NCBI GenBank assembly: GCA_021234155.1
Contig: JAJEKV010000025.1
Span: 13,768,283-13,832,282, forward strand
DNA length: 64,000 nucleotides
Source: Isoetes taiwanensis
Lineage: Eukaryota; Streptophyta; Lycopodiopsida; Isoetales; Isoetaceae
Direction: 5' to 3'
This document shows, in pieces, positions 23,352 to 34,883 of the stretch; position 1 is the stretch's first letter; each line of letters begins with the position of its first letter. Made by a program: the position numbers and the translations under genes. The notes below the pieces were generated by a model, which made no database searches, was not told the origin of the DNA, and saw nothing but the letters and a program-made list of their open reading frames with translations.

Positions 23352-24063
23352 GTTTTGTATATTTCAACAGCTGTGTGTAAAGCTTCTTCCCAAAGATTGT
23401 TAGGCAGTCCACTTTCCTTTAACATTGATCTAACTGCATCCAGCAAGGTCCTATTTTTCCTTTCTGAGACACCATTCTGTTGTGGTAAATGTCTACAGGT
23501 CAATTGTCTCTTTATTCCATGTGATACGCAGGATGTTTTAAATTGATTTGAGAGGTATTCTCCTCCTCTATCTGATCTGATACATTTTACTTTGAATCCT
23601 GTTTCTTTTTCATTTTCTGCAACATACTGCTTGAAAGCACTTAGAGCTTGAGATTTTCTATTTAGACAGTATGTGGTGCACATTCTGCTATAATCATCTG
23701 TGAATGTTATGAAATATCTTTTATTGGTCCTACTTCTGACATTTAAGGGACCACATAAATCTGAATGTATCAGCTCAAGTTTCTGTTGTGCTCTACTTTT
23801 TCTTTTATGGAATGGTAATCGATTTAGCTTTCCCAAAGCACATCCTTCACAAATCAAGTCAAGTTTGTTTGTATTTTCACATCTTATGTGCCCTTGCTTA
23901 TGAAGAGATTCCAGTTTTTTATAATTGGTGTGTGCAAGTCTATTATGCCAAACTTCTATGCCAACTTCTTGAACTGTAAATAGAATCATGTACAACAGCA
24001 TTATCCAGTCCATACAAGTTTCCCACACGTTTTCCATAAAATTTGATTTCAATATGTAGCATT
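23336..24063 (-). pseudogene. Copia GAG-pre-integrase and integrase core
   Basis: WHNRLAHTNYKKL and CEGCALGKLNRLPF form the HHCC-type zinc-binding pre-integrase region. The integrase core has the catalytic D,D,E set in LIHSDLCGPL, FTDDYSRM and the E of PQQNGVSERKNR, plus the GGEYLS block. Upstream, KFYGKRVGNLYGLD is readable in a neighbouring frame, showing one more frameshift near 23960-23990. The element is cut at about 24063 by unrelated sequence; the protease part lies at 26770-26985. Confidence 0.92.
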
Positions 24064-25809
24064 ATAACAGGGGGTTTTTTTGTGATTTTATACGCTTTTT
24101 GGCATGGTTTTCATATGATTTCATGAGCGTATTGCACGAGGCATACTAATCAGTACATCTAGAGTGCACCAAAATTTTGCATGCAATTTGTGCAATTTTT
24201 GTTTCATCCTCCTCAATGGTTAAGATCAGATGGCTTACAAAGAAAGCCCTCTTTTAATTCAAAAAGATCAAGGGCTTATAATAAAAGCCCTTTTCTCATG
24301 AGATTCGAGTGACCCTAATTAGGGGCGGTTAGGGTTTGTGGCGATTCTAAACAAATGTGGTGTTGCACCCTCGTGCTTTAATTCTTCCCTCAACAAGAAA
24401 ATTTTTCCACCCGAATGGTCCTTTTCAAGCAGCGAGTTTTTTGCGGTGTTTTTGAAGCAGATTCGATCCAAGGGGTAGGTCAGTTCCCCTTTTATTTTTC
24501 CATTCAGGGTGTATTCTGCTGGGGATTTCTTCATGGGTCGTACACCGGGTAGATTTTTTTCTGCAGAAGTTTCTTCGAGGGTCAGCTCCAATTGTTTTGA
24601 GGGACGAGCTAATCGATCGTCATGGAGCTCAAATTGCGCGTATGTGGGCAAGCCAAATCAAGCGACAAATGGGCACGAAAAGAGGATTTGCTAAAAGTAA
24701 GACTAAAGATTTGTGGTGTTGAATATTTCTGGATCATGCGGGATCCGGGTTTTATTTAAGAATCTGAACTGGTTCTCATTATGAAGGGGATTTGAGATGG
24801 GCTATGGCTTGCAAATGGGGAGTTGTTCTTTTTATGCTATCTTTTTCCTTTGCAGCCACTGTGGTTCCGTGGCCGTCGCTCAAATGGGTCTTGTCCAAAT
24901 CGGCTTTCTTTACTTTAGATAATGCATCCATAGCTCGACCGCAAATGACTAAAGGGAGAAAAACGACCATTGCCAATAGATTTGTGCCGCATTGAGATGC
25001 TTAAACCGAACGGCTTGTTTCGACACTTCACCCAAATTCTAATCTCGGATGCTTTATTCATGGGCCCAATACTTAAATCTTGCTATCCGATCAGAAGCCA
25101 GAATACTTAAGCATGAGCCCGGATGAGGTTGGACAAACCAAGTCGTCGAGCACAAATACCAGTATTCATCGATGTTGCGGGGTATGTGGAGCTTGAAGCT
25201 ATTGCCATCATGTGAAAGCTCTTGCTTCTTGTTACCTTTTGTTGATGCGAAGATTGGGGTGCCGGCTCTTTGGATTAAGGAAATCGCTTACGGGACCCCC
25301 ATTTGTCTTTTTAGAGGTCTAAGATAAAAAATCTTTTCAGTTGGTCCCTCCCTTTCTTAATTACAAGTGGACTCACAAAATGCATCTTCTTTTATTTGTG
25401 GTTCTCAATTTAAGAGATAAATGTGAACTGCATGCGAGTTGTTCTTCCGACTCGAAGAAGGCAAAGGCACAAAGATAAGGCAAAAGCTCTGTCACGAATT
25501 GTTCTTGACTAAGTAATTACACTTTCGCTAGAGCCAGGAGTAAAATAAGAGCTTCAAGTTTATTAATTAACATAGTTTAACTTGTTAAATTGTTTTATTC
25601 ATGGAGCAAGCTTGTTGAATTGTTTTCCATTTTGTAACAACTTGGCTCGGGCTCAGTTCTTAATGTCATTTCAAATGACAAAAGTTGGTGTCCATGCTTG
25701 GTTTTTCATTGTATGCGGTTTATCTTGCACAAGGAATATGGGTCAATAGTCACAGTATGGCTTGGCCCTACCACTCTTCTTGTTTGAGTCAAAGACCACA
25801 AGATGGTTA

Positions 25810-26768
25810 GAACGCTTCGTAATCAAGTTTCCCCAACCCTTGTTCTAGTTGGCTCTCACGGTTCTCTGTTTGGTTGCACCATGCCCGGCCAGGTTGCAAA
25901 CTTCGTGTCTTGATTTGTTGGTTGTTCATACGACTAGGTTGCAAACTTCGTAATGCTTGAATTTGTTGCTGTTCATCACGTAGAATTTTGTTTTAACGAT
26001 TTAGGCCCTTAAAGTTTATCTACGTTTGCTTTTCTTAGGTTCAGAAAAATTTTTTAATATAGCAATCAACACACAACTACCATTAACATTATTAACACAA
26101 ACCATTGCATTTAACACATTTAAATTAAAATCCCCTTAAACCCCCTTTGGTTTGGGTGCATATTCACACGGGGTTTACGCGGGTTTTCGTAGGGCGTAGA
26201 GCCCCAAAAATTTACAATACATGTACAAAATTAACACCATTGAGTACATTCTCTCAAACCTTATAGTATTTTGCAAACTTTAATATACAAGATATACAAA
26301 AACTTGTACATGCATACCCCACAAACGAGGATCGCTATATAACGGTCCAGATCTTGGAATAAAGGGCAAATATGCCCATCCGAAATTTCTCTCGTTCTCG
26401 AGTAACCCCGTGTGAATATGCACCCAAACCAAAGGGGGTTTAAGGGGGATTTTAATTTAAATGTGTTAAATGCAATGGTTTGTGTTAATAATGTTAATGG
26501 TAGTTGTGTGTTGATTGCTATATTAAAAAAAAATTTGGGCCCTTCGGGCCCTAAGAAAAGCAAACGTAGATAAACTTTAAGGGCCTAAATCGTTAAACAG
26601 CCTACTCGTATGAACAGCCAACAAATTCGCACACGAGTTTGCAACCTAGTCGTATGAACAACCAACAAATCCGCACACGAGTTTGCAACCTGCTGGGCAT
26701 GGTGCAACCAAACAAAGAACCAGAGAGCCAACTAGAACAAGGGTTGGGAAACTTGATTACGAGCGTTC
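25810..26768. repeat. Long inverted repeat, arms ~370 bp, spacer ~215 bp
   Basis: The left arm (about 25810-26183) and right arm (about 26401-26768) are reverse complements with scattered differences and small indels. Shared blocks include CGATTTAGGCCCTTAAAG, GTTTATCTACGTTTGC and ATAGCAATCAACACACAAC in one arm and their complements in the other. The right arm carries an internal duplication of a ~45 bp block (CGTATGAAC ... GAGTTTGCAACC). The outer end of the right arm lies at the junction with copia DNA. Confidence 0.85.
26123..26459. mobile_element. ~330 bp inverted-repeat element, copy 2
   Basis: Homologous end to end with 15681-16011: same inverted termini (CCCCCTTTGGTTTGGG next to GTGCATATTCACACG, and the complement), same body, same length. 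Here it forms the centre of a much longer inverted repeat. There is no coding capacity. Confidence 0.8.
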
Positions 26769-26769
26769 A

Positions 26770-26985
26770 TCAAGATATTACACTGATCAGCATCAAATGT
26801 AACTCTGTAACCCAAATCACACAACTGACTAACTGATATCAAGTTCTTGATAATGCCAAGCACACACAAAACATTCTGAATATTTACAATATTTCCAGCT
26901 AAATCAGTTAGCTGTAATAAGCCTCTTCCTTGAACATGTTGCAATGCTCCATTCCCAACCTGAATCCTTCTTGAATTTGTATTTG
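26770..26985 (-). pseudogene. Copia aspartic-protease region fragment
   Basis: On the minus strand it reads IQVGNGALQHVQGRG, LTDLAGNIVNIQNVL, KNLISVSQLCDLGY and TFDADQCNIL. This is the block of copia polyproteins running from the end of the protease toward the pre-integrase region ('vLyvPgi.kNLiSVsql'). It lies upstream, in transcription order, of the integrase piece at 24063 and is separated from it by the 2.7 kb insert. The catalytic DSG/DTG and gag were not found beyond 26985. Confidence 0.85.
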
Positions 26986-28726
26986 TTATATTTTTCAGGA
27001 GGGTTTAAGTATCCGGGTACCAAAGATGCTCCATCTGCTAATCCCACCGTTCAAATGGTAGCTCATGTCCTAAGAAACGTCTTCGAAAGAAAAAATGGCC
27101 ATCCCTCGCACGGATGTGAGAAGCCCCAAATTTTCCCCTTTCCGACGTAGGCGCACGACGGGGAAATGAAGTGTCACCCCAGTTCGGCTGTTCCGATAAG
27201 CTTGAAATACAGTTTTGACTTCGTATATGAGTTCAAAGCATCCAATTTACTCTTAGACCAATCAGTAGGACCAACAGAGCCAAACTCGACTCGCCATGGG
27301 CAATTACTAGTGGACCTTTCGCCCAACATGCTCGTCCCTGCCTACTAGTCTAATAAACATAGCATGCATGTTTGGAACTGGTGCCTGGGAGGGGTTTTAT
27401 TGTTCTCCCTTCCTTCGAACCCTTGAGGAAACCCTGCATGCAAGCTATCAGCCACTTCAAAGGCATTGTCCAAACAGTTAACCATTGCCCAAACAATTAA
27501 ATATATGATCTCACAACATTTTTACTACCACAAAACTAGACCATTACATCATTGCCCAAATATTAAAAATAATGGGTCCCTAATGTTGGCCAAATGTAAC
27601 ATTTGAGCCAACATGAACTCCCAAACAAACACGGTCGGTCCCTTCGGCCAAAAACTTCAACTCCATAATACATTTTAGCCATAGGACTTGGCAAGGGAAA
27701 AAAATTGAGGCATGAACGTAAAGATTTAATATGAAATTGAAAGTCTTAAGATAAAATAGGTGGATCACAGGGGAAGTTATCAGCCATATGACAGAATAGG
27801 GCAAATAAGGCAACGGGAGGAAGCAGATATGGTGGAAGAGTGCAGGTGGATCTCGGATAAGGATACAACAGAGCAGAAGGATATCTTTTGGAAGAACCAA
27901 GGTTCGCAGGCAAAGAAGAGCAAAAAGCTTGTGCTGGATTCATAGATATGACATAACTTTCTTGCAAATCCGGCCTTTGTTGTGCAGGTAAGTAAAATCC
28001 ACCAAAAATTTGCTTCAGAATATATTCGGCTTTCTCAGACTATGACCGCATCATTACCGATAACATGAATAAGTATGGATCTTTTTAGAAAATATCTCTT
28101 TGCTGCACTCTCTTGCTCTTCAAACAAATCAAGAACCGGGATTCATATGGGGAAGAAGACCCCGCTCAAATAAACGATTGTCCCTAAGAACGAAACCAAC
28201 TATTCTTGAATTTTGTATTGTGCGGGGTTATCAAAGGCCAAGCTTTTAAAGGATTTTGCCTCACTAGGATCTCGCAATACATAAAAGTGCGTGTTTAGTT
28301 GCTATATAATCTAGAACGTAATCCTTTGTTTTACGTCTTGAAGAATACATTCTCAACAGATGCATTAGCCTTTGAGCTAGATTCATGGACTGCGAGAAAT
28401 AGTTGAAGCCGGAGAAGCTCACGGATGGGCAAGAAAATTGTATAACCGAAATAATGCTTTACGGCCTTTCAAGTAGCTTTGTGAGAACATAAACAATCTT
28501 AATTCTACCGTGTGAGTTTGATTTTTATGACTCTTATAGAATTTCGTTTGATTGATGTGTTGGCTGATCATCTCATTAGTTTGTTGCAATATCATGGGCA
28601 TTGCAATCATTCATGTTCTTTTCCTCGTTCTATGCATTAATTGGATCTGCACAGCATTACTTTGATCAAGCATGGTTGCATTGCTTTTAGAACTTGCTAT
28701 TATAGTTCAATTTATGGCCGCCCTTA
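26986..28726. other. Unassigned stretch after the copia fragment
   Basis: No recognised gene. Two plus-strand open stretches (26944-27150 and 27166-27348) lie in one continuous frame apart from a single stop near 27148. They could be one decayed exon, but I cannot name a family. The rest is AT-rich with no structure seen. Confidence 0.4.
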
Positions 28727-29003
28727 CTTGATCTGCCAGTCGCAAGAAAGGACTTTGCATCACGTTATATAACAAATTGGTCTACATTGTAATCTCTAAA
28801 CATCACCTACATCCTCTGCGGCTAATGCATAGAACCCATTACTTAATGACTTTTAGGATGCCATTCCTTGATCCGCCGGTCGCAAGAAAGGACTTTGCAT
28901 CATTATATAACAAATTGGTCTACATTGTAATCTCTAAACATCACCTACATCCTCTGCAGACTAATGCATAGAACACATTCGCAATGACTTTTAGGATGCC
29001 ATT
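28727..29003. repeat. ~138 bp tandem duplication
   Basis: Units at about 28727-28866 and 28867-29003 share CGCAAGAAAGGACTTTGCATC, the phrase with CTACATTGTAATCTC, and a TTTTAGGATGCCATT end. They differ by a few substitutions and small indels. Confidence 0.9.
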
Positions 29004-29303
29004 TATGATCTATAGCATGAGAAACCTGCACCATGATTGTCATAATACGCTTAGTACGCCCCTAGCCCCTAAATCTTCATATAAATGAGCTAGCCAAAGC
29101 TAGCCAAAGCATTTCTTAGACTGCTATGCTCAAAGCTTTTAAGTTCGCTTCAAAGATGTTTAGAGCGCACCAAGTTGTTTATTTCTTGGACACATGCACA
29201 TGGGCATTTTGATCATTTAATAAAATACGTTGATATTTTTGACAATACTGATTTTCCTTCTTTTATTGCGTGATTTTTCCATAATTCAAACATAGGTCAT
29301 ACA

Positions 29304-30041
29304 ACAGGAATATATAATGGAAGAAGACATGGCTAGGATGGAAAAGCACAAGCAATCTCCCTTATTGGAAGAGACTATCACAAAGGACAGTAAATCTGTT
29401 CCACTTTGCTTTGTTTGATTCGGGCATTATAGTCTGATGTGTATTTTTTGGACTGGTATAACACAACATAGGGCATGTTTGTGAATTCATGTTTCACGGG
29501 CTCAACGAAGGATGCTTCTTCATTTCCAAGATCCACCAAAGCTTAGGACTAAATATGCCAGCATCTACTTTCCGTGTAAATGATATGCACCGCTTAAGCT
29601 TTCTGAGGTTAAGCCCTTAAGTTTGACAAAGTTATTATTCAAGAGATTCTGGAACATTAGAGCAGTTTAAGGACCTCACTACTAGGCGAAAGACAATTGA
29701 AGAATTTATCAATAAAATTAGCAATATTGCACCTGCATTTGCAAGAGAAATGGCTAGGAGAATATCTCTCTACTATTGCAGGTATATATGTGTAAATGTT
29801 TATCTCAATTCGAAGGCATTTTCCTTTATGGTATCTTAATTGCCTGTTCATCAGAGAGATATGTTCCACTCCTCGAAAAACTTATTAGAAGGATATATGC
29901 GGAATAGCGGAATGCAATGTGATGGGGAATAATTATCCAAGCGGTGTTTTATTACGCTCTTATATTTTAGGTGCTCGTTGTAGCTGCCATGTGACAGAGC
30001 CGATGAAGGAGAATGATAATGTGTTTACTCCAAGCAAGAGG
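29304..30041 (+). other. Three exon-like blocks of an unidentified gene
   Basis: Block 1 (about 29312-29390) opens after AACAG, reads MEEDMARMEKHKQ and ends at GGACA|GTAAAT. Block 2 (29661-29781) is bounded by ATTAG and CAG|GTATAT, and reads FKDLTTRRKTIEEFINK then IAPAFAREMARRISLYYC. Block 3 (29971-30041) is bounded by TTTTAG and GG|GTATTG, and reads RCSCHVTEPMKEND. Composition and splice borders look coding, but the phases of blocks 2 and 3 do not join cleanly. It may be a gene fragment or have a missing exon. I do not recognise the family. Confidence 0.35.
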
Positions 30042-33000
30042 GTATTGTTGTGGAATAAATCTATACATAATGTTCATCCATAAAAAAATGACAACTCAAG
30101 TATACCACTTCCAGATTATGGAAAGAGGTGTATGCCTGATATTATTGTACTTTTATATCAAAATTCAATGGAAAAAAAAATTGAGCATCTTGGTCTTTTG
30201 TAGTCTTTGCTTTTGTAATCAAAATGCCGAAAATACCGATAATAAGCAAATTTGGATTTAAAAAAAAAAAGAAAAAAGAAAAAAACAAAAATGCTCAAAT
30301 GAACCATATGCTGAAATAATACTAATTAATTAGGAGACAATCACAATTTAGAATCATGTAAAAAAAATCATGAACCCTCAAATTTTAATATGCTAATACA
30401 TGAAGGTTGAATACTATGGTCTCTTATCGTATTACCAAACTTGCCACATGAATCACAGTAAGGTTGATATCATGAAAAAAAAAACACACTAGTTTTTGAC
30501 ATTATCATGGAAGGAAAATCATACTGGTATATCTAAACCAAGCATAGTTTTATTATTGATTAGTCACTATAAAATACCATAATAATTATACACTAAAATA
30601 ACAAAGATGATTAATCGCTGTAAAATATCATACTAAGTATGCACGTAAAATTACAATGTCAATAAACCAAGGATAATAGATGTGATCAATATCATTCCGA
30701 TAAACATGATAAATTAAGCAGTAGCACATATCATATATTCAAGTTGTAATAAAAACTAGCTATAAATTATCATCTTTCAATACCATGTGAAGAAACACTA
30801 TTCGTATGTCATGTTACTAAACTGCATTGATGAACTATATGGTATAACTAGACATGATTTGTAAACTTTTTGGCCCACATACCGGTATTGATTTTAGGAG
30901 TTGGTTTTTACTACGAAATCATTAGAGAAAGATCATACTAATTCAATTTTGGGGGCCTTGTGACTGGAACGGCAAAATTACGGGTAGAATAACAGGGTTC
31001 GGGTATTGAACCGATTTTCTTTTAGTTGAATAGTCTTAAGTTAGTAATAGTCAATAGTTGTCTTAGTAATATTTAATAGTCAATAATATACTTGGTAATA
31101 ATTTTATTGAACCGTCTTAAGTTAGTAATAGTCAATAGTTGTCTTAGTATACTTAATGGTAGGCAATGGTTTGTCTTGGAATAATTTTCGGTACACAAAT
31201 ACAATGGTGTTGTCTTAGGGTAATTTATCACTACATTTCCATCTTATCTGAGTGGAATTTTATTTCATTTGCGCCCATAAGCAAAGGCAATGTTAAGTTG
31301 GTTGGAGTAGTTGTCTAAGTTATGTGGTATAAACTTATTTTTCACCAATGTATATGTATTCAAACATGTGGTTATTATTCCCTACTTAAACTTGGCTTGG
31401 GAGATCAAACAATTGCCAATTTCTAGGCTAAATAATATTGATCAAGATTCGCCTATGTTTCTATATCTAAATATTCTAGCCGGGAGAAATTCACCAATAT
31501 AAGATTCGCCTACCATTCTAAATTACACCTATGCAAATTTGGCCTTAAGGGCAACCCTGAATACAACGCTATCACTCACTGGTACCAAATCTTAGTAGAA
31601 AGGCAACCAGCCAATCTAACAATATCATTTAATGGCATGAGCTTCAATTGCTATTGTGCACGCCCACTCTGAGAGAGGTGACAAGAAAACACTTAATATC
31701 TAATGGTCTAGAATGAAAGTTACAAAATCAATGCCCAAGATGTTGCACAGATTTCTTACTTTGGTTTTAGTATTATATATGAAGATAAAGATGCATTGAA
31801 ATACAAGTTTTGCACCCTCCATTATGTACATCCTCTGGCAATCTCTTGTTGGTGCACAAGACAAGGTTAAAAGATGCAAAAATTGTAGACAAAATTTTTC
31901 CTTCAATGCATTCGTAGATAGTGTAGGCACCATCTTGAAATTGGCTTCTCATGAGGCAATTATTAATACAAGGATATCTTCCGATATAGTATGCTATACA
32001 ATAGATTTTTGCTAGAATAATGATTTCTAACCAATGATGCTACCGTTAAACTTGGCTATATGGTACCAATTTTTACCATAAGCTTGTGATGTAGAAGCAA
32101 TGCCTATGAGGCAAGTTAACAAGTGTAGCCCAAGCTTATCAAATCATTAAAGGAAAATGGCTAAATTTGATAAACAAAGACAGAAAAGCATGATGCAACT
32201 AAATGCTAGAATGTGTAAATAACCTCAAAGAATCGTTTCACATTTTTTTTCAACATGCATGGTCCTAAGGGCCACCAAAAAACATTTGCTAATCCAGACA
32301 CCGAACATCCATTGCTAGCTTGTACTTATTTATTAAGTTTGTACCACTGAATGCCATAATTTTCAATGCCCTCAAAATCCATGTCTTAAAAATATTGCAT
32401 TGCTATGTCAAGTCTATTCAAAACAAAAGGAAAGAGATAACACAAGTACACCAAGGAGCAAAATTGCAACCCAATTGGGTTGATTGGGTTGCAGAGACTA
32501 CCAACATTTAGCTATTGGTTTGCATTTGAAAACCAAATTATTGGACAACGTTTACATCTGAAAACCGATTCTTCAGGAATGGTTTTCAAGAATATTCCTT
32601 GAATATTCTATTTTAAAAGAAGGGACTAATATAAGTTTTATTTATAGCAATTATATAATTATAATGGATAGACCCTTTTTTTCCCAATCATCCCTATTTT
32701 TGCCCCAATTCTTGGCCCATCTCAAAGCCAGCGTCCATAATTTGTTGATCCAGATCAGTCCGCTCATCGTAGCGATCTGCGGATACAAATTTGTGCATCA
32801 ATTTTTGCCGTGGCGACTTTGGAAGATGGAACAGCCGAGTAAAATGGGTTATATGAAGTATAATGATTTGCTCTTTGGCATTGGCAAAAAGGCACCTATT
32901 CTTGCAAGTAGGATCATTTCTTCCTTCATTCACTCATTCTTATTTCTTTGTATGGCTAAGAGCACATTGCTTTCTTATTGGAATAAAGCTCATATATTCC

Positions 33001-33785
33001 AGAAGAATATCAACTGGGATGATGTATTTGAGACATGGTCTAGTACTCGTCATAGAAGAGGCTGAAAACCAGATTTTTGAAGATGATTTACATTGGAAAA
33101 CCAAATTATGTAAGTAGGTTTGCAGTATATAACCTTATTTATTTTGAATTTTGATCCCTGAAGTACACGTCTAACAAAGGAATTTTCTTTTTGATGCCTT
33201 TCTACAATGTGAGTGGCACAAGCCTTTACGCAAGTGTAGCTTCTATAAAGTGACAAGAAATTTCAAGATATATTGATAAGATGTCTTGAATATGGATGGA
33301 CACCTTTATATACACCAAATTTTCATATTGACATATATTCTCTCCAGTTTAACCAATCTATTAGTCAATTGAACAAATGAATTCAGTTGATTAAGTTGAC
33401 AACTAGTCTCTACTAGTCATTTGAACAAATGAATTCTGTTGATTAAGTTGACAACTAGTCCTAGATAGCAGAGAATTCTAGAGTCCTATCAATAAATGGA
33501 ATTCTCACGTGGAGTGATGTCTTTAAAACTGTTATGAACACAATAAACAAGAGAGAGATTAGTTAGATAGACAATAAACAATTGAAAAAGAAGGGTAATC
33601 TCATAATGAATTTTATTCACATCTTTGTATGTATGTACAAAAGTGAGCATAACTAGCTCATGAGAGAGTTCATAAAAAAATCAAGTCCACATGTACAAAT
33701 AAAAATCTTAACAAGTTCTGAACAGAGGCCTTTGAGCTTGTTCTATTAAATTACTCCATTTTTTTCTTGATGAAGGGAAACCATG
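30042..33785. other. AT-rich intergenic stretch with small tandem duplications
   Basis: No gene recognised. The AT-rich part around 30250-30800 has several A-runs. Duplicated blocks: GTCTTAAGTTAGTAATAG plus the following bases at 31033 and 31113 (80 bp apart), and a ~45 bp block with GAACAAATGAATTC at 33364-33408 and 33416-33460 (52 bp apart). The 133-codon ORF at 32664-33065 has no recognised domain. Confidence 0.5.
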
Positions 33786-34883
33786 TCAGCAAACCTTTCC
33801 AAGTAGAGGAAACCTTTGAAGATCAACAAGCACATAGCGCACAGCTAATTCCTGATTTTTTTGTTGCATTTGAATCCGTTGACGCTTGGCTTGGGCCTGT
33901 GCTACAAATGGGTTTCTTCTGCAATTTGATCTTGACAAACTATGTTTCAACACCCAGGGATGGGATAAAATTTGCTGCAACGATATTCTGTTTGCTGGAT
34001 TGGGCTGCAACATGGCCAGAACAAGATCTTTCGCTTCGTATGATATATCACTGGGAAAATCTAAATGGGAAACTGTCAGATCCTCCCCATTAGCTAGCCT
34101 ACGCTGAACGTCCCAGCTTTCGAGTTCTGAAAATGCATGCCAGCCAGTAAGTGCTTCATAAAGAATAATTCCCAGTCCCCAGATATCAATCTCCTTGGAG
34201 TATCTCCCGCCCACAACCTCTGGTGCCAAATATCTTTGAGTTCCCACAACTTTAGAAAAATATGGAGGATCTAATGCACCGGAACAAGCAGAAAGTCCAA
34301 AATCTGACACTTTTACATTGTAGGGTTTTCCGCCCAAGCTTATTAAAACATTCGCAGGCTTCAAATCACGATGAACAACCCCATTTGCATGTAAATTCTG
34401 TAGAGTCTTCGCCAAATTTTGAATAAGAAGAGCGCATTCTGGCTCCGAAAGCTTGCCTTTTTTCTCAATTCTGTCTGCCAGGCTGCATTCGCAGAGCTCC
34501 ATAATAAAATGCCAGGAATCTTTGTCGTTGATCACCTCTTCTAGATGCACAATTCCAGGGCAGCTGGCTAATTTGTGCATGATTTCCATCTCCGTTCTAA
34601 CGTAATTTGTGTTCTTGGAGGTGGTTTTGCAAGCAAATTCCTTTCCGTCTTCCACTCTTTTGCATTTAAAAACAATAGCTTGCCCACCTTCTCCGATCCG
34701 TTTGAGCAGATCATAGTCTTCCAGCAGGTTGGGAAATTTGCTGGAGTACAAAACGTTCAGATCCTTAGCCTTCTCCATCTCTAAACCCTTCTCCATCTGT
34801 AAACTCTTCTCCTTCAGAGCCATCGTCTTCTTCATCTCTAAACGTTTCTCCATCTTTGTACGCAAATGCACACAGATTGCCAA
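33786..34883 (-). CDS. Ser/Thr protein kinase, CAMK/CDPK-related, no EF-hands
   Basis: An intact 365-residue ORF with a complete kinase domain at about residues 57-314. Visible motifs: Gly-loop GEGGQA (64-69), ATP-anchoring Lys86 in FACK, Glu98 of helix C, catalytic loop HRDLKPANVL (171-180, Asp173), DFG (194-196), APE (220-222), and Arg299 near the end of the fold. The EIDIWGLGIILYEALTG and HPW blocks resemble plant CDPK/CRK and PEP-carboxylase-kinase-type enzymes, but the protein ends ~50 residues after the domain with no calmodulin-like part. The N-terminus (11-40) is an internal repeat of MEK-x-LEM-type segments, probably helical. The ORF has no introns, which allows a retrogene origin. 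A TATA-like box lies just upstream. The next in-frame Met (residue 11) is an alternative start and leaves a more usual leader. Likely cytosolic or nuclear; substrate unknown. Confidence 0.85.
   Translation of the reverse strand: MAICVHLRTKMEKRLEMKKTMALKEKSLQMEKGLEMEKAKDLNVLYSSKFPNLLEDYDLLKRIGEGGQAIVFKCKRVEDGKEFACKTTSKNTNYVRTEMEIMHKLASCPGIVHLEEVINDKDSWHFIMELCECSLADRIEKKGKLSEPECALLIQNLAKTLQNLHANGVVHRDLKPANVLISLGGKPYNVKVSDFGLSACSGALDPPYFSKVVGTQRYLAPEVVGGRYSKEIDIWGLGIILYEALTGWHAFSELESWDVQRRLANGEDLTVSHLDFPSDISYEAKDLVLAMLQPNPANRISLQQILSHPWVLKHSLSRSNCRRNPFVAQAQAKRQRIQMQQKNQELAVRYVLVDLQRFPLLGKVC

Larger units (their letters stand above)
24064..26769. mobile_element. ~2.7 kb segment inserted within the copia element
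   Basis: The two copia pieces on either side are adjacent in a normal polyprotein (the block ending FDADQCNIL is followed by the GKRVGNLY block). The segment therefore appears to be an insertion. Its right third is a large inverted repeat (25810-26768) with a MITE-like element at the centre. Its left part (24064-25809) has no recognised domain; a plus-strand ORF at 24792-24995 has a hydrophobic N-terminus but nothing else. No clear target-site duplication was seen at the edges. Confidence 0.55.

Noticed and set aside
24792..24995. Short ORF with a signal-peptide-like hydrophobic start
   Set aside because: The following residues match nothing and no splice context was convincing; it lies in a segment inserted in copia DNA.
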